DNA of 58,517 nt from Clostridia bacterium (GTDB lineage: Bacteria; Bacillota; Clostridia; Oscillospirales; RGIG577). The translations under genes were made by a program, and so were the position numbers. The notes under the pieces are model-generated. The model saw nothing but the letters and a program-made list of their open reading frames with translations. It made no database searches and was not told the origin of the DNA. Position 1 is the first letter of the stretch, and every line of letters starts with the position of its first letter. Positions 25,572 through 34,881 of the stretch are shown here, piece after piece. The DNA is taken from NCBI GenBank assembly GCA_017513095.1, contig JAFWDJ010000001.1, positions 1-58,517 on the forward strand, read 5' to 3'.

Positions 25572-26342
25572 CTATATATTTTTCTTTACATGATTAAGGG
25601 CACTCTTTTCGAGGCGGCTCACCTGGGCCTGCGAAATCCCTATATCGGCGGCCACCTCCATTTGAGTGCGTCCCTCGAAAAACCTGAGTTTTAATATTTC
25701 GCGTTCTCTCTTGCCGAGTCTTTCCATGGCTTCGCGAAGAGCAATGTGCTCAAGCCATACCTCGTCTGAATTCTTATCGTCCTTGAGCTGATCCATTACA
25801 TATATCGTATCGCCTCCGTCGGAATATACCGGCTCATACAGCGAAACGGGATCGCATATGGCTTCGAGCGCGAAAACGACGTCCTCCTTATTCTGCCCCA
25901 TTTCACGCGCTATTTCCTCAACGCTCGGCTCCTTTTGATCGCGGTTTATCATCTGCTCTCTTATGCCGAGCGCCTTATACGCCACGTCGCGCATCGAACG
26001 CGATACGCGTATAGAGTTGTTGTCACGAAGATATCGGCGTATTTCGCCGATAATCATCGGCACGGCGTATGTCGAGAACAGCACGCCGTGGCTTGTGTCA
26101 AAATTGTCTATCGCCTTGATAAGGCCGATGCAGCCGACCTGAAAAAGGTCGTCCGCGGCCTCTCCTCTGTTGTAGAACCTCTGTATTATACTGAGTACGA
26201 GCCTCAGGTTTCCGTTTATGAACTCTTCTCTGGCGTTTTTGTCTCCTTGTTTTATGCGTTCCATGAGCGCGGCTTTTTCCTCGTTTGAAAGCACCCGAAG
26301 CTTTGACGTGTTTACGCCGCAGATATCAACCTTGTTTATCAT
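25572..26342 (-). CDS. sigG: forespore sigma factor SigG
   Basis: A 256-residue sigma-70 family factor. It begins NKVDICGVNTSKLRVL, the conserved SigG N-terminus used for anti-sigma contact, followed by region 2 (DDLFQVGCIGLIKAIDNFD, FSTYAVPMIIGEIRRYLRD), region 3, and region 4 HTH (GRTQMEVAADIGISQAQVSRLEKSAL). It directs late forespore genes. It follows sigE by 67 bases; that gap holds a sigma-F type promoter and a hairpin over the ribosome site. Confidence 0.96.
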   Translation of the reverse strand: MINKVDICGVNTSKLRVLSNEEKAALMERIKQGDKNAREEFINGNLRLVLSIIQRFYNRGEAADDLFQVGCIGLIKAIDNFDTSHGVLFSTYAVPMIIGEIRRYLRDNNSIRVSRSMRDVAYKALGIREQMINRDQKEPSVEEIAREMGQNKEDVVFALEAICDPVSLYEPVYSDGGDTIYVMDQLKDDKNSDEVWLEHIALREAMERLGKREREILKLRFFEGRTQMEVAADIGISQAQVSRLEKSALNHVKKNI

Positions 26343-26346
26343 AATT

Positions 26347-26359
26347 GTGCCTCCGGCAC
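26347..26359 (-). promoter_or_regulatory. hairpin covering the sigG ribosome binding site
   Basis: Minus strand GTGCC GGA GGCAC: the Shine-Dalgarno GGAGG forms the loop and part of the right arm. A leader hairpin that hides the sigG ribosome site is known in Bacillus subtilis; this one is only 5 bp but GC-rich. Confidence 0.5.
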
Positions 26360-26386
26360 GATAATTTCCAATTATTTGGATAATCT

Positions 26387-26415
26387 CATTATTGCCGAAA
26401 GCGTTTTTTTTATAC
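26387..26415 (-). promoter_or_regulatory. candidate sigma-F promoter of sigG
   Basis: Minus strand GTATA, 14 bases, GGCAATAATG, matching the sigma-F boxes (GYATA; GGNNANANTR) with a spacer about one base short. The -35 box overlaps the sigE stop codon. It would give sigG a forespore transcript separate from spoIIGA-sigE. Confidence 0.6.
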
Positions 26416-27111
26416 CAGTTTGGCTATTTCCTTTTTAAGCCTCTGTATTATTTTCTTTTCAAGGCGCGAAATGTAGGACTGCGATATGCCGAGCGCGTCC
26501 GCGACGTCCTTTTGAGTTTTTTCCTCGCCGCCCTCGAGCCCGAAACGCAGCTTCACTATCTTTTTTTCCCTGGGCGAAAGCTTTTCGATAACGCCGAGAA
26601 GAACGCGGCGGTCTGCGTCGGCCTCAAGCTCTCTTAGCACTATATCGCCCGAGGTGCCCAAGATGTCCGAGAGCAGAAGCTCGTTTCCGTCCCAGTCGAC
26701 GTTGAGCGGCTCGTCGAGCGATATTTCCTGATTTTTGTGTGCGTTTTTTCTTAGGAACATGAGTATCTCGTTTTCGACGCAGCGCGACGCGTAAGTGGCA
26801 AGCTTAATGTTCTTGTCGGGGTTAAATGTGTTTATCGCCTTTATAAGGCCTATCGTACCCGTTGAGATGAGGTCTTCAACGCCCATGCCCGTATTCTCAA
26901 ATTTTCTCGCTATGTAAACGACGAGCCGCAGGTTATGCTCAATAAGTATTTTTCGCGCGCGCTCGGGCTCCGTCTTTAGCATCTCTATCGCGTCGTTCTC
27001 CTCAGAAACGGATAAAGGCGGAGGAAGCGAAACGCTTCCTCCGATGTAGAATACCGCTTCGCGTCTTAAATCTTTTATCCAAAGTGAGATCCTGTTTATT
27101 GTCTTTATCAC
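26410..27111 (-). CDS. sigE: mother-cell sigma factor, pro-SigE
   Basis: A 233-residue sigma-70 family factor made as a precursor. The N-terminal pro-sequence includes an amphipathic helix ([13 protein letters not shown]) and the FYIGG cleavage region near residues 20-25. Region 2 carries [19 protein letters not shown] and [15 protein letters not shown]; region 4 carries [27 protein letters not shown] start, overlapping the spoIIGA stop by four bases (GTGA), so the precursor and its protease are translationally coupled. Confidence 0.96.
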   Translation of the reverse strand: MIKTINRISLWIKDLRREAVFYIGGSVSLPPPLSVSEENDAIEMLKTEPERARKILIEHNLRLVVYIARKFENTGMGVEDLISTGTIGLIKAINTFNPDKNIKLATYASRCVENEILMFLRKNAHKNQEISLDEPLNVDWDGNELLLSDILGTSGDIVLRELEADADRRVLLGVIEKLSPREKKIVKLRFGLEGGEEKTQKDVADALGISQSYISRLEKKIIQRLKKEIAKLV

Positions 27112-28013
27112 GTTTTTTCCGCCTCCCGATCGCCGCGTTCAAACGCGGAAGGGTTTACAAGCGCATTTATACTGCCGTCTTGGCTTATGCGGTCTCTGCT
27201 TACCGCAACGAGTACTTTTGTATCTTTAACTTCGCCTTTATTTATATAATATGTCGCCTCATCCGCAAAAAATGCCGGAATAAGCGCCTCTTTTGCGCCG
27301 AGCGACGTATAAGGTAAAAACAGCACGCCGAAGGACGGCTCCCCGCAGCACTCATCAGAAAGCGCGGCCGAGTCGCTTGCGTCAAGCATATCCGAAAGAG
27401 CCGAAAGCTCGCATATTATGACCGGCTTTTGTTCGACGGGGCTTTTAAGCATATTGCCCGTGTCGCTCAAGGCGCGAAGCATACAGCTTTTGCCCCCGAA
27501 TGAAAGGCGTATATCGACGACGCTGTCTTTTATGCGGGCGCGGCTTTTGAATATATAAAGCGCGTAATTCAATAAAACGTAGGACACGGCGCAAAACAGA
27601 AGCAATATGGGCAGCGACAGCTTTAAATAAAAAACGCCGTTGCTTTGGATCACCGTGTTTTTCGAGCCCAGGGGCGTGAAATAATAGAGCGCGAACGCCG
27701 CGCCGCCGAACAAAAAGTTCACGGCCAAATACGCCGCGGTGCATCGCAAAAGTCTGTTTATATTCTTAAAGCCGAACGCGGCTACGACTATCGAAACGGC
27801 GAATACGAATTTAAGGCCCATCCACGCGAGCGTCGAAAACGACGGAAAAAACATGCATACGGAGTATATGCCGCCCAGAGCAGAGGCTGCGGCGGCGCGC
27901 CCGTGCGGGACGTGAAGGGACATAAGACGCGCGGTACACAGTATCAAAGCGCAGTTAATAATAAAGTTAGTCAAAAACAGTATGTCTATATATACGACTT
28001 GTATTTCCGCCAT
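27108..28013 (-). CDS. spoIIGA: pro-sigma-E processing peptidase SpoIIGA
   Basis: A 301-residue protein with five membrane segments in residues 1-155 and a C-terminal cytosolic aspartic protease domain. The active-site triplet is D184-T185-G186 in ALSDTGNML. After activation by forespore-made SpoIIR it cleaves pro-SigE. The conserved [12 protein letters not shown] follows. Its ATG has AAGGG seven bases upstream. Operon order spoIIGA-sigE-sigG is the classical one. Confidence 0.94.
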   Translation of the reverse strand: MAEIQVVYIDILFLTNFIINCALILCTARLMSLHVPHGRAAAASALGGIYSVCMFFPSFSTLAWMGLKFVFAVSIVVAAFGFKNINRLLRCTAAYLAVNFLFGGAAFALYYFTPLGSKNTVIQSNGVFYLKLSLPILLLFCAVSYVLLNYALYIFKSRARIKDSVVDIRLSFGGKSCMLRALSDTGNMLKSPVEQKPVIICELSALSDMLDASDSAALSDECCGEPSFGVLFLPYTSLGAKEALIPAFFADEATYYINKGEVKDTKVLVAVSRDRISQDGSINALVNPSAFERGDREAEKT

Positions 28014-28057
28014 ATAGAGTCCCTTCCCGCCGAAAGCATAATTTTTGCGACGCTATT

Positions 28058-28090
28058 ATTTTACAGTAAGTCTTCCGTAAAAAATGTCAT
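28058..28090 (-). promoter_or_regulatory. candidate spoIIGA promoter with wide spacer
   Basis: Minus strand ATGACA, 21 bases, TAAAAT. The Bacillus subtilis spoIIG promoter also has an over-long spacer (22 bases) and needs Spo0A. I do not see an exact Spo0A box next to it. Confidence 0.45.
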
Positions 28091-28116
28091 ACGATGATAT
28101 ATGCGGGAAACGGAGA

Positions 28117-28150
28117 ATAAATAATAAAAGGACGGGCAAAACGCCCGTCC
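28117..28150 (-). terminator. terminator after the Gx transporter gene
   Basis: Perfect 8-bp stem GGACGGGC/GCCCGTCC with a 5-base loop; the minus-strand tail is TTTTATTATTTATT. It lies 12 bases beyond the stop and insulates spoIIGA. Confidence 0.93.
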
Positions 28151-28161
28151 GGGTCTGAACA

Positions 28162-28692
28162 TTATTTGCTTAATTTCAATTTCGTGAACTTCGCGATCCG
28201 GGGATACGTATGAAGGCCGACAAAGCCTATAACGAAGCCCGTTACAAGCGAGACTATAAGGAGAATTGGGAGATAAAATATATACGAAGGGCTCATAAGG
28301 AGCAAAATGACCATGATTACCTGTCCCAAATTGTGACACGCGGCCCCGAATATGCTTATGCCTATCTGCGACACGTTTTCTTTAAGGACGTATTTTATAA
28401 AGTACATCGCAAGAACGCTCAGTATGCCGCCCGAAAGCGAAATGAGGAACACAGTCACGCCTCCGCTGTACATCGACGAGATAAAACAGCGCAAAAATAC
28501 AACGCACAGCGCCTTCGGCAGCGAAAAATACATGACCAAAAACAGCGTCACGAGATTGGCGACGCCTATCTTGAATCCGGGAAGCGGTATGGGTATTAGA
28601 AGCGACAGCATGTTGTCGAATAAGGACAGCACAAGCGCAAGCGTGGTAAGTATCGCAAGGATCGCTATATCGTAAGCTTTTATTCTTTCCAT
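28162..28692 (-). CDS. Gx transporter family protein (heptaprenyl diphosphate synthase component I-like)
   Basis: A 176-residue membrane protein with five to six segments. PLPGFKIGVANLVTLFLVMYF, RCFISSMYSGG and FGAACHNLGQV are the family signature (Pfam Hpre_diP_synt_I). Despite that name it looks like an ECF-type substrate-binding membrane protein, not an enzyme. It follows a NusG_II-domain gene by nine bases, a conserved clostridial pair. Confidence 0.87.
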   Translation of the reverse strand: MERIKAYDIAILAILTTLALVLSLFDNMLSLLIPIPLPGFKIGVANLVTLFLVMYFSLPKALCVVFLRCFISSMYSGGVTVFLISLSGGILSVLAMYFIKYVLKENVSQIGISIFGAACHNLGQVIMVILLLMSPSYIFYLPILLIVSLVTGFVIGFVGLHTYPRIAKFTKLKLSK

Positions 28693-28701
28693 GACGCCCC
28701 C

Positions 28702-29070
28702 CTATCCCGCAAGCGCGTCGATATCGCTGCCGCCCGATACTATCGAGATGCTTACGCGGTTCGGAAGGCAGGCCGCAAAATTATGGCGCGGCGAAAGCAC
28801 GCCCGACTTTACGCAGTCGCAGTCGGGACAGTCGGCATAAACGAAAGCCGCGGACCCGTCTTTGACTTCGATTATGTTTTTATACTTTCCGTTTATTTCG
28901 ATGGTCTCGGTGTAACTTACGTCTGAAAGATCTATGCGGCGGTATTCCCTGCCGTCAACGGTTATGATAAGCGTATGAGACACGGAGTCGTTCGACGCGG
29001 GCACGATATATATGAGCGCCGCGCATACTATAAGAGCTATTATGATTATTATGTCGCCGCGCTTCAACAA
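28702..29070 (-). CDS. NusG domain II-containing protein
   Basis: A 122-residue exported or anchored protein: hydrophobic segment at residues 7-24, then a small beta-domain of the NusG_II type with CPDCDCVKSGVLSPRHNFAACLPNRVSISI. The CxxCxC and the later Cys may bind a cofactor or metal. The start is TTG behind GGAGG. It is not a transcription factor; the domain name only reflects fold similarity. Probably works with the neighbouring Gx membrane protein. Confidence 0.85.
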   Translation of the reverse strand: MLKRGDIIIIIALIVCAALIYIVPASNDSVSHTLIITVDGREYRRIDLSDVSYTETIEINGKYKNIIEVKDGSAAFVYADCPDCDCVKSGVLSPRHNFAACLPNRVSISIVSGGSDIDALAG

Positions 29071-29149
29071 GGCTTATACCTCCATGCGAAAGAGATAAGG
29101 GTCAACATTCGATAGTTTAATTTATTATATTACCCTTTGCCCCGCCCGG

Positions 29150-29998
29150 TCAACATGAAAAAATCAGCGCGCAGACAATGCCGAAAAGCCCCAAAAGCAG
29201 CATGGCGCAGATAAAGCCGATTTTCGGCCATATTTCGGCTTCTTCTTTCGGCTCTTCCCGCAAAGATGCGTTTTTCAGGGCGCCTGTTATGCCGCGAAAT
29301 ATATCTTCGGCGTGCGCGCCAAAGGATAACGGCGGCGTACAGCCGTCAAGGTACGCTTCGGCTCTTTTGATATCGTCCGAAAGCGTGGTTAAAGCCTCCT
29401 CGTCGGGCTTTAGCATATCTTTGAGCATATCGCGAAACGCGCCGCCGCGAAGCAGCATGGCCGCAGCCCATCGCTTTTTTTCTGCGCCGAACGCCCGCCT
29501 TGCGCCGTCCGTTATCATACCGAGGGCGCATTCCGCGTCTTCGCCGTAATTTATAAATGAAGGTGAAGCGTAAAGAAGCGAAGCGGCATATGTGCGTATA
29601 AAGTCAAGTATGTAAAGCGTCCCCTGCACCGTTAAATCATATGACGCCGCCCCGATACACAGGGCGTCGGCGAATGCGCCCGAATCGAAGACGGCGCCCG
29701 ACGCGGCGTCCGAAATAATCACCGTGCGCGGGCAGTACTCCATCGTTTCAAGAAGGAGCCGCGCGGAGTCGTCAAAGGCGTCGGGATAAAAGAATACGGC
29801 GGCAAGGTCGCATTCATCCGAAAAAAGCATCCGGCGTGCGATGCGGCCTTCGCGGCTTTCCTCGTATAACGAGCGAAGCTTCGGCAAAAGCTCAAAACGG
29901 CAGTTCCTGTCGCAGAGGCGGCGCACGGCCTTTTTTATGCAGGTGTAAGAATCGCTTTTTACGGGCGGGGACAGAATTTTTATTTTAAGCGCAGACAT
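29150..29998 (-). CDS. hypothetical protein with C-terminal membrane anchor
   Basis: A 282-residue protein I do not recognise. The N-terminal two thirds look soluble and alpha/beta (LKIKILSP, CDLAAVFFYPDAF, RTVIISDAASGAV), recalling a response-regulator or Rossmann-like core. Residues ~258-280 are a hydrophobic tail anchor ending FSC. GGAGG precedes the ATG at good spacing and codon use matches its neighbours, so it is a real gene. It stands alone between the NusG_II gene and GtrA. Confidence 0.65.
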   Translation of the reverse strand: MSALKIKILSPPVKSDSYTCIKKAVRRLCDRNCRFELLPKLRSLYEESREGRIARRMLFSDECDLAAVFFYPDAFDDSARLLLETMEYCPRTVIISDAASGAVFDSGAFADALCIGAASYDLTVQGTLYILDFIRTYAASLLYASPSFINYGEDAECALGMITDGARRAFGAEKKRWAAAMLLRGGAFRDMLKDMLKPDEEALTTLSDDIKRAEAYLDGCTPPLSFGAHAEDIFRGITGALKNASLREEPKEEAEIWPKIGFICAMLLLGLFGIVCALIFSC

Positions 29999-30062
29999 AA
30001 AAATCCTCCGGTCAGCGTTATATCGGATATCACTCCAATATATGACTGCCGAAGGATAATTG

Positions 30063-30629
30063 TTAATCCGTCGTATCTGCGTCCGTGTTCTCGGATGCGG
30101 CGGGAAGCTCTGCGGCCTTTATCGCCCTTATCTCTTCAAGGCTTATGCCGAGGCGCCTTGCTTCTTTTTTAAGGAGCCGCTGCTCCTTCATTCGCGTAAG
30201 AACAAGCTTCATGATATTTTCGTCCTCGCCCTTGAATATGATAAGGCGGCTGCCGAGATAATTCACCGTAAAAACGATGGGGCCCGCGAGCAGCTTTGCA
30301 AGCAGCTCGTTAAGACCGAGTATGTCGCTGAAAAGATATATGCCCAAGAGGCTTATCCCCATGGTGATGATGTTAAGTATATAGAACATCACCATCTTTT
30401 TGCTCAAAAGCTTTTCGCGGCTCCTGAAAGTGAAGCGGCTGTTTAAAATGTAGCTGTTGAGCGTTGCCGTCATAAAGGCCGCGACCTGGCACACGTAAGT
30501 ATTCAAATGAAATACGTAAAGGCAGAGCACAAAGACGAGTACGTCGACAACGGAATTCGACAGGCCGACCATGCAGAATCTTAAGAATTTTCTTACCTCG
30601 TCTTCGCTCAGTCCGAAGGGTCTTATCAT
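30063..30629 (-). CDS. GtrA family membrane protein
   Basis: A 188-residue protein with four membrane segments (residues ~18-135) typical of GtrA: LRFCMVGLSNSVVDVLVFVL, ATLNSYILNSRFTFRS and VFTVNYLGSRLIIF. GtrA-like proteins are thought to help flip polyprenyl-linked sugars. The tail (LGISLEEIRAIKAAELPAA) is cytosolic and longer than usual. Its ATG overlaps the stop of the upstream gene (TAATG). Confidence 0.88.
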   Translation of the reverse strand: MIRPFGLSEDEVRKFLRFCMVGLSNSVVDVLVFVLCLYVFHLNTYVCQVAAFMTATLNSYILNSRFTFRSREKLLSKKMVMFYILNIITMGISLLGIYLFSDILGLNELLAKLLAGPIVFTVNYLGSRLIIFKGEDENIMKLVLTRMKEQRLLKKEARRLGISLEEIRAIKAAELPAASENTDADTTD

Positions 30630-32332
30630 TATTTCACCTCAAAGCCGCTGTAGTACGAAAATGTCCTCGGCGCTTCGTCTTCGTTAATAAGTGATATCGA
30701 AGGATCCTGATAATTCCACCTTAAAACCTCGGCATAAAGGACGTCGCCGTCGTAAAGCGAGAAGTTTTCGTTATATGCGACGGCCTCGAGTCTGTGAAGC
30801 CGGAAATCATCGTCCATGTAGTAATATGCGTCCACTTCGTCGACGTCAAAGTCGGGATACATTTTTAATATAGGTCCTTCGTGCAGCGGATATATATCGG
30901 GCGCGTCGAGACTGTCTGAAACGGCGTAAAGAGCGCCCTTGTATGCCCAGTCGCTCGACGTGATATTGTTTATGTGTTCGTTGTATTTAACGGCCGTATC
31001 AACGTACGCGCTGCGCGTATTTAAAACGACCACGGTATCTATGCTCTCGCTTTCTGCGTCGCGGCTGAGTGTCTCCCACGTATTTTCGGCTATCGTGCGG
31101 TCAATACGTCCCACGAGAAGATAGTCGCCAAGCTCGGCCGTGTTTGCGATGAGAAAGCAGACGCAGAGCGCCGATATCGCGGCTGCTCTCACGTATTTGT
31201 CGTAAAGCAGCCACTTGAATACAAGGTCCGAAAGAAGCGCCATGCCCAAAACGGACGGAAAGACGTTTCTCATGCTGATCCACGGATTTTGCAAGAACGC
31301 GAACATGAATATCGGAAGGAATATAAGGATAAACGCAAGCAGCACGACCCAGTAATTGCGACGCTTATCCCCGCCCGTCCTTTTTTCCTTCGCTGCGTGA
31401 AAAAAGGTGACGAAAAACACAGCGACTGCCGCAAGTAAAACGAGCACCGCAAATAAAACGCTCTTGTCGTTTATAATTATATTCACGCCCTTTTCGAGGT
31501 CATAAAGCGCCGTGTCGCGGTTAAGCTCGAAAATCAGGTAGAATATTTTTTTGAACGCCGCGCTTAAATGGCGCGACAATTCGTCGGCCGGAGCCGAAAA
31601 ATCTATAATATTCATGCGCCCCGTATATATCGAGGCACGGTCACCCAAAAGATAAAAGCAGGCCAGGGCCGCCGACGGAAGCACGACGACAAGCCAAAAA
31701 ACGACGCGCTTTTTGTTTGCGATAAGCAGCGTACAGCCCAAAATGAACGCGACTATGGCAATCTGCTCGTAAAACGCCATCGAGGCGAAAAGAAGCAGCG
31801 TACCGAGTGCGTACCCCGCCGCCTTTTTCGGCATGTCTTTTTCGTCGAAGCCGAACTGCAGTAAATTGAGCGCGGCGCCGAGAAAGCACATCGGCACGAC
31901 TATGCGCGAGGAGGCGGACAGCCAGTTTACTGCTTCGCTTGTCACGGGAAGAAGGCCGTATATAAACAAAAACACCGGTGTGACCCCGAAATGCCGCGAA
32001 AATATGCGGTATATAAGTATTCCCGACAATGTAAAAAGCGCCGTTATGATAAGATTTGCAAGCCACATGCAGTCCCAGAATCGTGACCAGAAGTATATGT
32101 CGAATATGGCCGCAAGAGGTCGCCCGGACAAAAGGCCCATTTTTGTTATAACGTCGGCAAACGGGTCGCCATACAGCGTATACGTATGGTACTGTATAAA
32201 ATCATCCAGTACGGGATTATAAAGATAACCATAGTATCCGCCCTTTAAAAGCATTACAAGGGCGAATACCGTGTATACGATGCGGTCGGGTATATCATAA
32301 AGAGCTGCGGTTATACGGGAAAGCCTGTCCAT
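30629..32332 (-). CDS. large polytopic membrane protein, GT-C glycosyltransferase-like
   Basis: A 567-residue protein with about eleven to twelve membrane segments and an outward C-terminal domain of ~150 residues. An Asp pair (PVLDDFIQYHTYTLYG) sits in the first outer loop, where GT-C glycosyltransferases keep their catalytic acid. Coupling to GtrA supports a role in transferring lipid-linked sugar to a surface polymer or protein. No cytosolic GtrB-type transferase is adjacent. No closer family can be named. Confidence 0.7.
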   Translation of the reverse strand: MDRLSRITAALYDIPDRIVYTVFALVMLLKGGYYGYLYNPVLDDFIQYHTYTLYGDPFADVITKMGLLSGRPLAAIFDIYFWSRFWDCMWLANLIITALFTLSGILIYRIFSRHFGVTPVFLFIYGLLPVTSEAVNWLSASSRIVVPMCFLGAALNLLQFGFDEKDMPKKAAGYALGTLLLFASMAFYEQIAIVAFILGCTLLIANKKRVVFWLVVVLPSAALACFYLLGDRASIYTGRMNIIDFSAPADELSRHLSAAFKKIFYLIFELNRDTALYDLEKGVNIIINDKSVLFAVLVLLAAVAVFFVTFFHAAKEKRTGGDKRRNYWVVLLAFILIFLPIFMFAFLQNPWISMRNVFPSVLGMALLSDLVFKWLLYDKYVRAAAISALCVCFLIANTAELGDYLLVGRIDRTIAENTWETLSRDAESESIDTVVVLNTRSAYVDTAVKYNEHINNITSSDWAYKGALYAVSDSLDAPDIYPLHEGPILKMYPDFDVDEVDAYYYMDDDFRLHRLEAVAYNENFSLYDGDVLYAEVLRWNYQDPSISLINEDEAPRTFSYYSGFEVK

Positions 32333-32335
32333 CGT

Positions 32336-33004
32336 TTATTTCGCGCCGAGGCGCGCTCTTTCGCAGAGCAGGGAAACGTTTTCGGTGATATGCTCAAACC
32401 CGCCTCTGAAAGCGGCCGTACCGGCAACGCAGACTTCTGCGCCCGCTTTTGTTATCTCGGCTATATTGTCGGCGGTCACGCCTCCGTCAACGGCTATGAG
32501 TATATCTTTTTTGCTTTCGTTTATCATCTCTTTTAAGTCTTTTATCTTTTTCAAAGCCTGCGATATGAACGCCTGGCCGCCGAAGCCGGGATTTACAGAC
32601 ATGATAAGCACCATGTCGAGGTCGTCGAGTACGTTCTCAACAGCCGAAAGCGGCGTTGAGGGATTGAGAGCCGCGCCCGCCTTTTTCCCCCGCTCTCTTA
32701 TTCTTGCAAGCGCGCGCTGAAGATGAACGGTGCTTTCGGTATGTACGGTCAGTATATCTGAGCCCGCGTCGCAGAATGCGTCTATATAACGTTCGGGCCT
32801 GTCTATCATTAAATGCACGTCGAGCGTAAGATCGGTAGTGCCGCGAAGCGCGCGGACAACGGGAACGCCTATCGTTATATTCGGCACGAATATGCCGTCC
32901 ATAACGTCGACGTGGAGGTATTTGACTCCTGCCTCTTTCAGAATATCAACGTCGCGTGCAAGGTTTACAAAATCGGCTGATAAAAGCGAGGGTGAAAGTA
33001 TCAT
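32336..33004 (-). CDS. rpe: ribulose-phosphate 3-epimerase
   Basis: A 222-residue TIM-barrel enzyme. Hallmarks are SPSLLSADF, HVDVMDGIFVPN (metal ligands and catalytic Asp), DVHLMIDRPERYI, MSVNPGFGGQ and VDGGVTADN. It interconverts ribulose 5-phosphate and xylulose 5-phosphate in the pentose phosphate pathway. The next gene starts three bases beyond its stop. Confidence 0.95.
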   Translation of the reverse strand: MILSPSLLSADFVNLARDVDILKEAGVKYLHVDVMDGIFVPNITIGVPVVRALRGTTDLTLDVHLMIDRPERYIDAFCDAGSDILTVHTESTVHLQRALARIRERGKKAGAALNPSTPLSAVENVLDDLDMVLIMSVNPGFGGQAFISQALKKIKDLKEMINESKKDILIAVDGGVTADNIAEITKAGAEVCVAGTAAFRGGFEHITENVSLLCERARLGAK

Positions 33005-33076
33005 TGCCTTGTGCTCCTTTAAAAAGATTATATAACAAAATATAATTATATCGCATTTTTTTAAAGTTGTATATAT

Positions 33077-34282
33077 TTAAGTACGTTTTTGTTTCGTAAT
33101 TTGTTTGATGGCCTGCTTCGGGATCTCTCCGGCGCGTATCAGAGTGGCTTTTGTTATGACGGGGCCGGTTATCTCATATATGAGCGTGGAGCAAAGTATG
33201 ACCGCGCGGATCATTTCGCCGTACTGCGGGGCTGCGGTCTGTGCGACGAGCGAAAGACCTATCGCCACACCCTCCTGCGGGACGAGCGCGGGCCCTATGT
33301 ATTTCTGCACGGACTTGGGCGCATTCATAATCCTCGCACCCGTATACGCGCCCAAGAACTTTCCCACGACTCTCAAAAGGACGTAAAGTATCCCGACTAT
33401 GCCTATCGACGGCAGTACGGATATGTTGAGCTCCGCGCCCGACACAACGAAGAATACGAGGAATATGGGCGGGGTCACGCGGTCGCATATTTTCATTATG
33501 CTTACCTGGTCCTTTGAAAGGTTTACAAAGAACGCTCCCATGGCCATGCAGGTAAGAAGCGGCGACGCACCTATGAGATTTGCCACCGATACGGTCAAAA
33601 GAACGAAGCCCGCGATTATAATAAGGCGGTTCGAGTCTTTTTTGAAAAAGCGAAGCGGCAGGCAGAATACGGCTCCGAGCAGCGCGCCGACAAGAAGAGA
33701 TACGCCTATCTCATAAACCGGCTGAAGCAGCGTGGCCGCCGAGAGCACGCCGCCCGTTATCGTCTTTGCAACGGCCACGGCTATGCCGAAGAGCATGAGC
33801 GCGGCCGCGTCGTCTATCGCGACGACGCTTAGAAGCATATCGGTCACGGGCCCCTTGGCCTGGTACTGCTTTATTACCATTATCGTCGAAGCGGGAGCGG
33901 TCGCCGCGGCTATCGACGAAAGCACGATGGCGAACGCAGGGTCGCACCCTATCGCCAAAAGCCCCGCGCAGACTACGATAACGGCAAAAAGCGCCTCAAG
34001 CACGGCTATAACGATGGGCGTCGCGCCCACGCGCTTAAAGTAGCTTAACTTAAATTCGCTGCCGATGGAGAATGCGATGAATCCGAGCGCGATATCGGAT
34101 ACCAGATCGAGCTTGCCCACGATATCGGGAGGTATTATCCTCAGCACGTAGGGCCCGAGCAAAAGTCCCGCAAGTATGTATCCCGTGACGTTGGGCAGCT
34201 TCACCTGCTTTACGAGACGTCCGCAGAGAAGCCCCGCAATCAAGACGAGCGCGACGTAAAATAATAAATTCAAGTCCTGCAT
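33077..34282 (-). CDS. cation:proton antiporter, CPA2 type
   Basis: A 401-residue membrane protein with about twelve segments and the Na+/H+ exchanger domain: LPNVTGYILAGLLLGPYVL, IALGFIAFSIGSEF, ATAPASTIMVIKQYQAKGPVTD and the ion-binding AIDDAA. No KTN/TrkA regulatory domain follows, so it is the short form. The ATG of MQDLN, nine bases after AAGGGG, is preferred to a TTG eight codons upstream. Confidence 0.9.
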   Translation of the reverse strand: MQDLNLLFYVALVLIAGLLCGRLVKQVKLPNVTGYILAGLLLGPYVLRIIPPDIVGKLDLVSDIALGFIAFSIGSEFKLSYFKRVGATPIVIAVLEALFAVIVVCAGLLAIGCDPAFAIVLSSIAAATAPASTIMVIKQYQAKGPVTDMLLSVVAIDDAAALMLFGIAVAVAKTITGGVLSAATLLQPVYEIGVSLLVGALLGAVFCLPLRFFKKDSNRLIIIAGFVLLTVSVANLIGASPLLTCMAMGAFFVNLSKDQVSIMKICDRVTPPIFLVFFVVSGAELNISVLPSIGIVGILYVLLRVVGKFLGAYTGARIMNAPKSVQKYIGPALVPQEGVAIGLSLVAQTAAPQYGEMIRAVILCSTLIYEITGPVITKATLIRAGEIPKQAIKQITKQKRT

Positions 34283-34329
34283 ATTAACATTCCCCTTATA
34301 CACCAAAAAAATGACGGGAAATCCGCCAT

Positions 34330-34845
34330 TTATCTCCTATTGAACTTCGGCCGTATCTTATACATATAGACGGTGACAAGCCTTGTCATAGCTATATCAT
34401 AAAGCAAAAACAGCCCGTTTGCAATAATTATGAATATTACCGCCATCATATTTGTAAGAGTGAGGTTATCAAAAAACAGCGATTTGAAGAAAATCATGCA
34501 AACGGCGGCCGCCGCGTTAAAAACGGCGAATTTTATCACGTACTCGACGCTTCGCCTCTTTAACTGCTCCGTCAGGCTCTTTACGAACGGATAATAGCCC
34601 AAAAAGAGCGCGAACATGATAAGCGGCGCCCTTATCGGGATGATAAGAAAGCCCAGCACGGTTACGGCCGCGTACATTATAAGCATCCACTTACGCCCGA
34701 GCTCTATTGCGCCCGCGAACATTACCATGCTTGCTATCACTACGAGACATAAGTCAAGTACGTTTGACAGATTTGCAAAAAAAAGCAATATAAGCGCAAA
34801 CGCGGCAAGTATGCCGCCCAGCGCTGTTTTTCTTGCGTTGCTCAT
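34330..34845 (-). CDS. hypothetical membrane protein, ECF-S-like
   Basis: A 171-residue protein with five hydrophobic segments. It opens MSNARKTALGGILAAFALIL, a start typical of ECF transporter substrate-binding (S) proteins, but no vitamin-specific motif is visible. It lies between the antiporter and a DnaJ-type gene on the same strand. The assignment is tentative. Confidence 0.6.
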   Translation of the reverse strand: MSNARKTALGGILAAFALILLFFANLSNVLDLCLVVIASMVMFAGAIELGRKWMLIMYAAVTVLGFLIIPIRAPLIMFALFLGYYPFVKSLTEQLKRRSVEYVIKFAVFNAAAAVCMIFFKSLFFDNLTLTNMMAVIFIIIANGLFLLYDIAMTRLVTVYMYKIRPKFNRR

Positions 34846-34881
34846 ATAATCACTCTTTTTTATAAGTATGACGCGCCGGGA

